Origin: JAUXFK01 sp034189035
Lineage (GTDB): Bacteria > Desulfobacterota > UBA8473
NCBI GenBank assembly: GCA_034189035.1
Contig: JAXHVA010000004.1
Coordinates: forward strand, 1 to 64,000
Length of the DNA: 64,000 nucleotides
Reading direction: 5' to 3'
In this document: in pieces, positions 62,629-64,000 of the stretch
Layout of the letters: every line of letters starts with the position of its first letter
Position numbering within the stretch: the first letter of the stretch is position 1
Position numbers and translations under genes: made by a program
The notes under the pieces: model-generated
Told to the model about the DNA's origin: nothing
Database searches by the model: none
The model's input: only the letters and a program-made list of their open reading frames with translations

Positions 62629-62879
62629 TACTTCCTATAAGTCCTGTTTGATTGAAGGCGGTTGTCCTATGGATAAAACGATCCATTTTTTTACATTTTA
62701 TCTGCAATGAAGCAGGTGGAAATTGGAAGGGTAGAATTTGTTTTATTTCTCAGACCTTTTCTAAGACCAACATGGCTAACTGAGGAGTTACTTTAGGTAC
62801 ACCGGTCTGCATTTTTTGTGATAATTCTACCGGAGTGTAACCTCTTTTTTATTTCTACCGTTTAACAGGACATCCCGAA

Positions 62880-63308
62880 TTATTTTACAATACTTGATAT
62901 CACGCGCACCCCTTCGCTCGGAGTCACTATCTGAATGCCCTTATAGCTTTCAAGCTCAATTAAATGCCTATCCCCTGAAACAATAAGGGATGCGCTGTTT
63001 TCCGAGGCAAGCCCCAAAAAAGTATTATCAAATGGATCTTGTTTGATGACGTCCGGTAGGGTTTCAAGTGAGGAAACATAGGTTGCAAGGTTCACAAAAT
63101 AAGCAAAGACCTGGGGTGCAGTTGTCCCTAAAGCAGAAAGCCTATCATAAAACCGGGGGTACTGAAGGACTCGTTTGACTTCATCCAATGTTTCGTCGCA
63201 TTCAAGAATACGGACCAATCCTTTCCTGCACAATTTTAAGATTTGATTGGGTGCTCCTCCCCACAGTAATCCTGAAATCGCCACATTCGTATCAATGATG
63301 ACTTTCAA
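62880..63308 (-). CDS. PIN-domain toxin
   Basis: The 142-residue protein is of the PIN family TIGR00305: MKVIIDTNVAISGLLWGGAP with the first acidic residue, ECDETLDEV, DPFDNTFLGLA and IVSGDRHLI with further acidic metal ligands. Such toxins cut RNA. It overlaps the antitoxin gene by four bases (ATGA), the usual coupled arrangement. Confidence 0.88.
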   Translation of the reverse strand: MKVIIDTNVAISGLLWGGAPNQILKLCRKGLVRILECDETLDEVKRVLQYPRFYDRLSALGTTAPQVFAYFVNLATYVSSLETLPDVIKQDPFDNTFLGLASENSASLIVSGDRHLIELESYKGIQIVTPSEGVRVISSIVK

Positions 63309-63541
63309 CTCATTTCCCTAATTTTATGAACGATACCGGCGATATCCTGAAGGTCCGGTTGTGCCGGATCCTGAATCGCGGCGGCTCGGTCCAGTAAGTC
63401 TAAAGGGACCTCTTCGAAAGGTACGACTTTGAATTGGGGTTTTGATTTTTTTAGTACGATAATCTCCCCCCATTTTTTGAGATCTTCGGAAATCCTTGGG
63501 ATTCGTTGACGAAACTCCTTAGCGCTTAAATATTGTGCCAT
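63305..63541 (-). CDS. Phd/YefM-like antitoxin
   Basis: The 78-residue protein has the Phd/YefM pattern QYLSAKEFRQRIPRISEDL, then IIVLKKSKPQFKVVPFEEV. It should bind the PIN toxin with its C-terminal half and the operator with its N-terminal half. It comes first in the operon, behind a promoter with tandem repeats. Confidence 0.82.
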   Translation of the reverse strand: MAQYLSAKEFRQRIPRISEDLKKWGEIIVLKKSKPQFKVVPFEEVPLDLLDRAAAIQDPAQPDLQDIAGIVHKIREMS

Positions 63542-63578
63542 CTGAAAATGCCCCCTATTAAATTTAAAAATAACTTGT

Positions 63579-63616
63579 AATTTATCTTAAATTAACTTTA
63601 AAGTCAACTTTAAAAT
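63579..63616 (-). promoter_or_regulatory. Promoter and likely operator of the Phd/PIN operon
   Basis: On the minus strand TTGACT (63602-63607) and TAAATT (63579-63584) are 17 bases apart. A tandem AACTTTAAA (plus strand, 63593-63615) overlaps the -35 box, which fits autoregulation by the antitoxin complex. Confidence 0.6.
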
Positions 63617-63951
63617 TGTGAAGTCCCCGATTTGCCCGGCTGGTTTTTCTCCATCTTATTTTAATACTACAGCGACAGATTTTTTTACTAAACAAATAAA
63701 GCGACATCAGGTATCATAACATCAACTGGGATAGAAATGACAACCTAATTTTGACCACACTGATTACTTTGTAATAGTAGTAGTAATGAGGGGGGGGGAC
63801 TGATAACTCCCTGAAACTGTGGATAAGTTCCCAACCCATTAAAACTTTAAAGAAGACTTTCCCGGTAAAGAAAACAACGCTTTCAATATGTCTATTGACT
63901 TCCACCTACTATATGACTACAATTCTGGCCAACCAAAAAAGAGGTATTTCT
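63617..63951. other. Intergenic region, no gene recognised
   Basis: Contains short TAG repeats followed by a run of nine G (near 63790). A minus-strand open frame over it is judged spurious. Confidence 0.35.
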
Positions 63952-64000
63952 ATGAAAACATTATCATTGTCCGAAGATTACAGATATTATCTCTGTAGGC
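63952..64000 (+). CDS. Start of an unidentified gene, cut by the window edge
   Basis: An ATG with AGAGG about seven bases upstream begins MKTLSLSEDYRYYLCR. Only 16 codons are visible. Not identifiable. Confidence 0.35.
   Translation, partial: MKTLSLSEDYRYYLCR

Noticed and set aside
63714..63905. Minus-strand open frame of 63 codons
   Set aside because: Driven by simple repeats (poly-G and TAG runs); no family.

Overview
The window is a low-to-moderate G+C chromosome segment from what looks like an anaerobic member of the Desulfobacterota (the old Deltaproteobacteria). The placement is an inference. It rests on gene orders known from that group (queA-tgt-yajC-secD; rpsF-rpsR-DUF2232-rplI-dnaB; ispE-spoVG-tRNA-Gln-prs-rplY-pth), two NtrC-type sigma-54 regulators, a membrane pyrophosphatase, paired acyl-CoA dehydrogenases with a CoA-ligase alpha-type protein, and a selenocysteine-containing HesB/IscA-like protein. 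I did not see a 16S rRNA gene or anything that fixes a genus.

Layout. 0-5 kb (minus strand): a queuosine/secretion operon (DUF2065, queA, tgt, yajC, methyltransferase, secD) with a near-consensus sigma-70 promoter at its head. 5-8.3 kb: a PEBP protein, then nifU and a nifS-like gene whose PLP lysine is replaced by glutamine. 8.6-21 kb: a GAF-PAS-sigma-54 regulator, an NAD salvage cluster (pncB, nicotinamidase-like, nadE), a pyrimidine-dimer glycosylase, a molybdate transporter with moaE, a cation antiporter, and a two-component pair. 21-38 kb: long housekeeping runs (hisS; ribosomal proteins and dnaB; htpX/clpA-like; ispE to pth; K+-dependent-type hppA; ychF; cobO). 38-48.5 kb: acyl-CoA metabolism, the UGA-containing HesB selenoprotein, threonine ammonia-lyase, a heme-binding-type secreted protein and a transporter.

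48.5-63.6 kb is an accessory island. It holds an intact type III-A CRISPR effector operon (cas10/csm1, csm2-5, and a CARF-HEPN effector) with a cas6 upstream. No CRISPR array and no cas1/cas2 lie in the window. Around this core are decayed relatives: a CARF gene of the NE0113 family broken by a frameshift, a Csx20-type ring-nuclease candidate with an in-frame TAA and no clear start, an isolated Cas10 HD-domain fragment, and an MntA/HEPN toxin-antitoxin pair ruined by a frameshift and a 243-bp MITE-like insertion. Other passengers are an AbiEii-like nucleotidyltransferase pair between direct repeats, a DUF559 gene between palindromes, and a Phd/PIN toxin-antitoxin pair. Short palindromic elements recur across the window.

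The most unusual points are the Fe-S assembly genes (a PLP-lysine-less NifS beside a zinc-ribbon NifU, plus a selenocysteine HesB) and the decay pattern of the type III accessory genes: the targeting complex, the cyclase motif and one RNase effector are intact, while a second CARF protein and the probable ring nuclease are broken.
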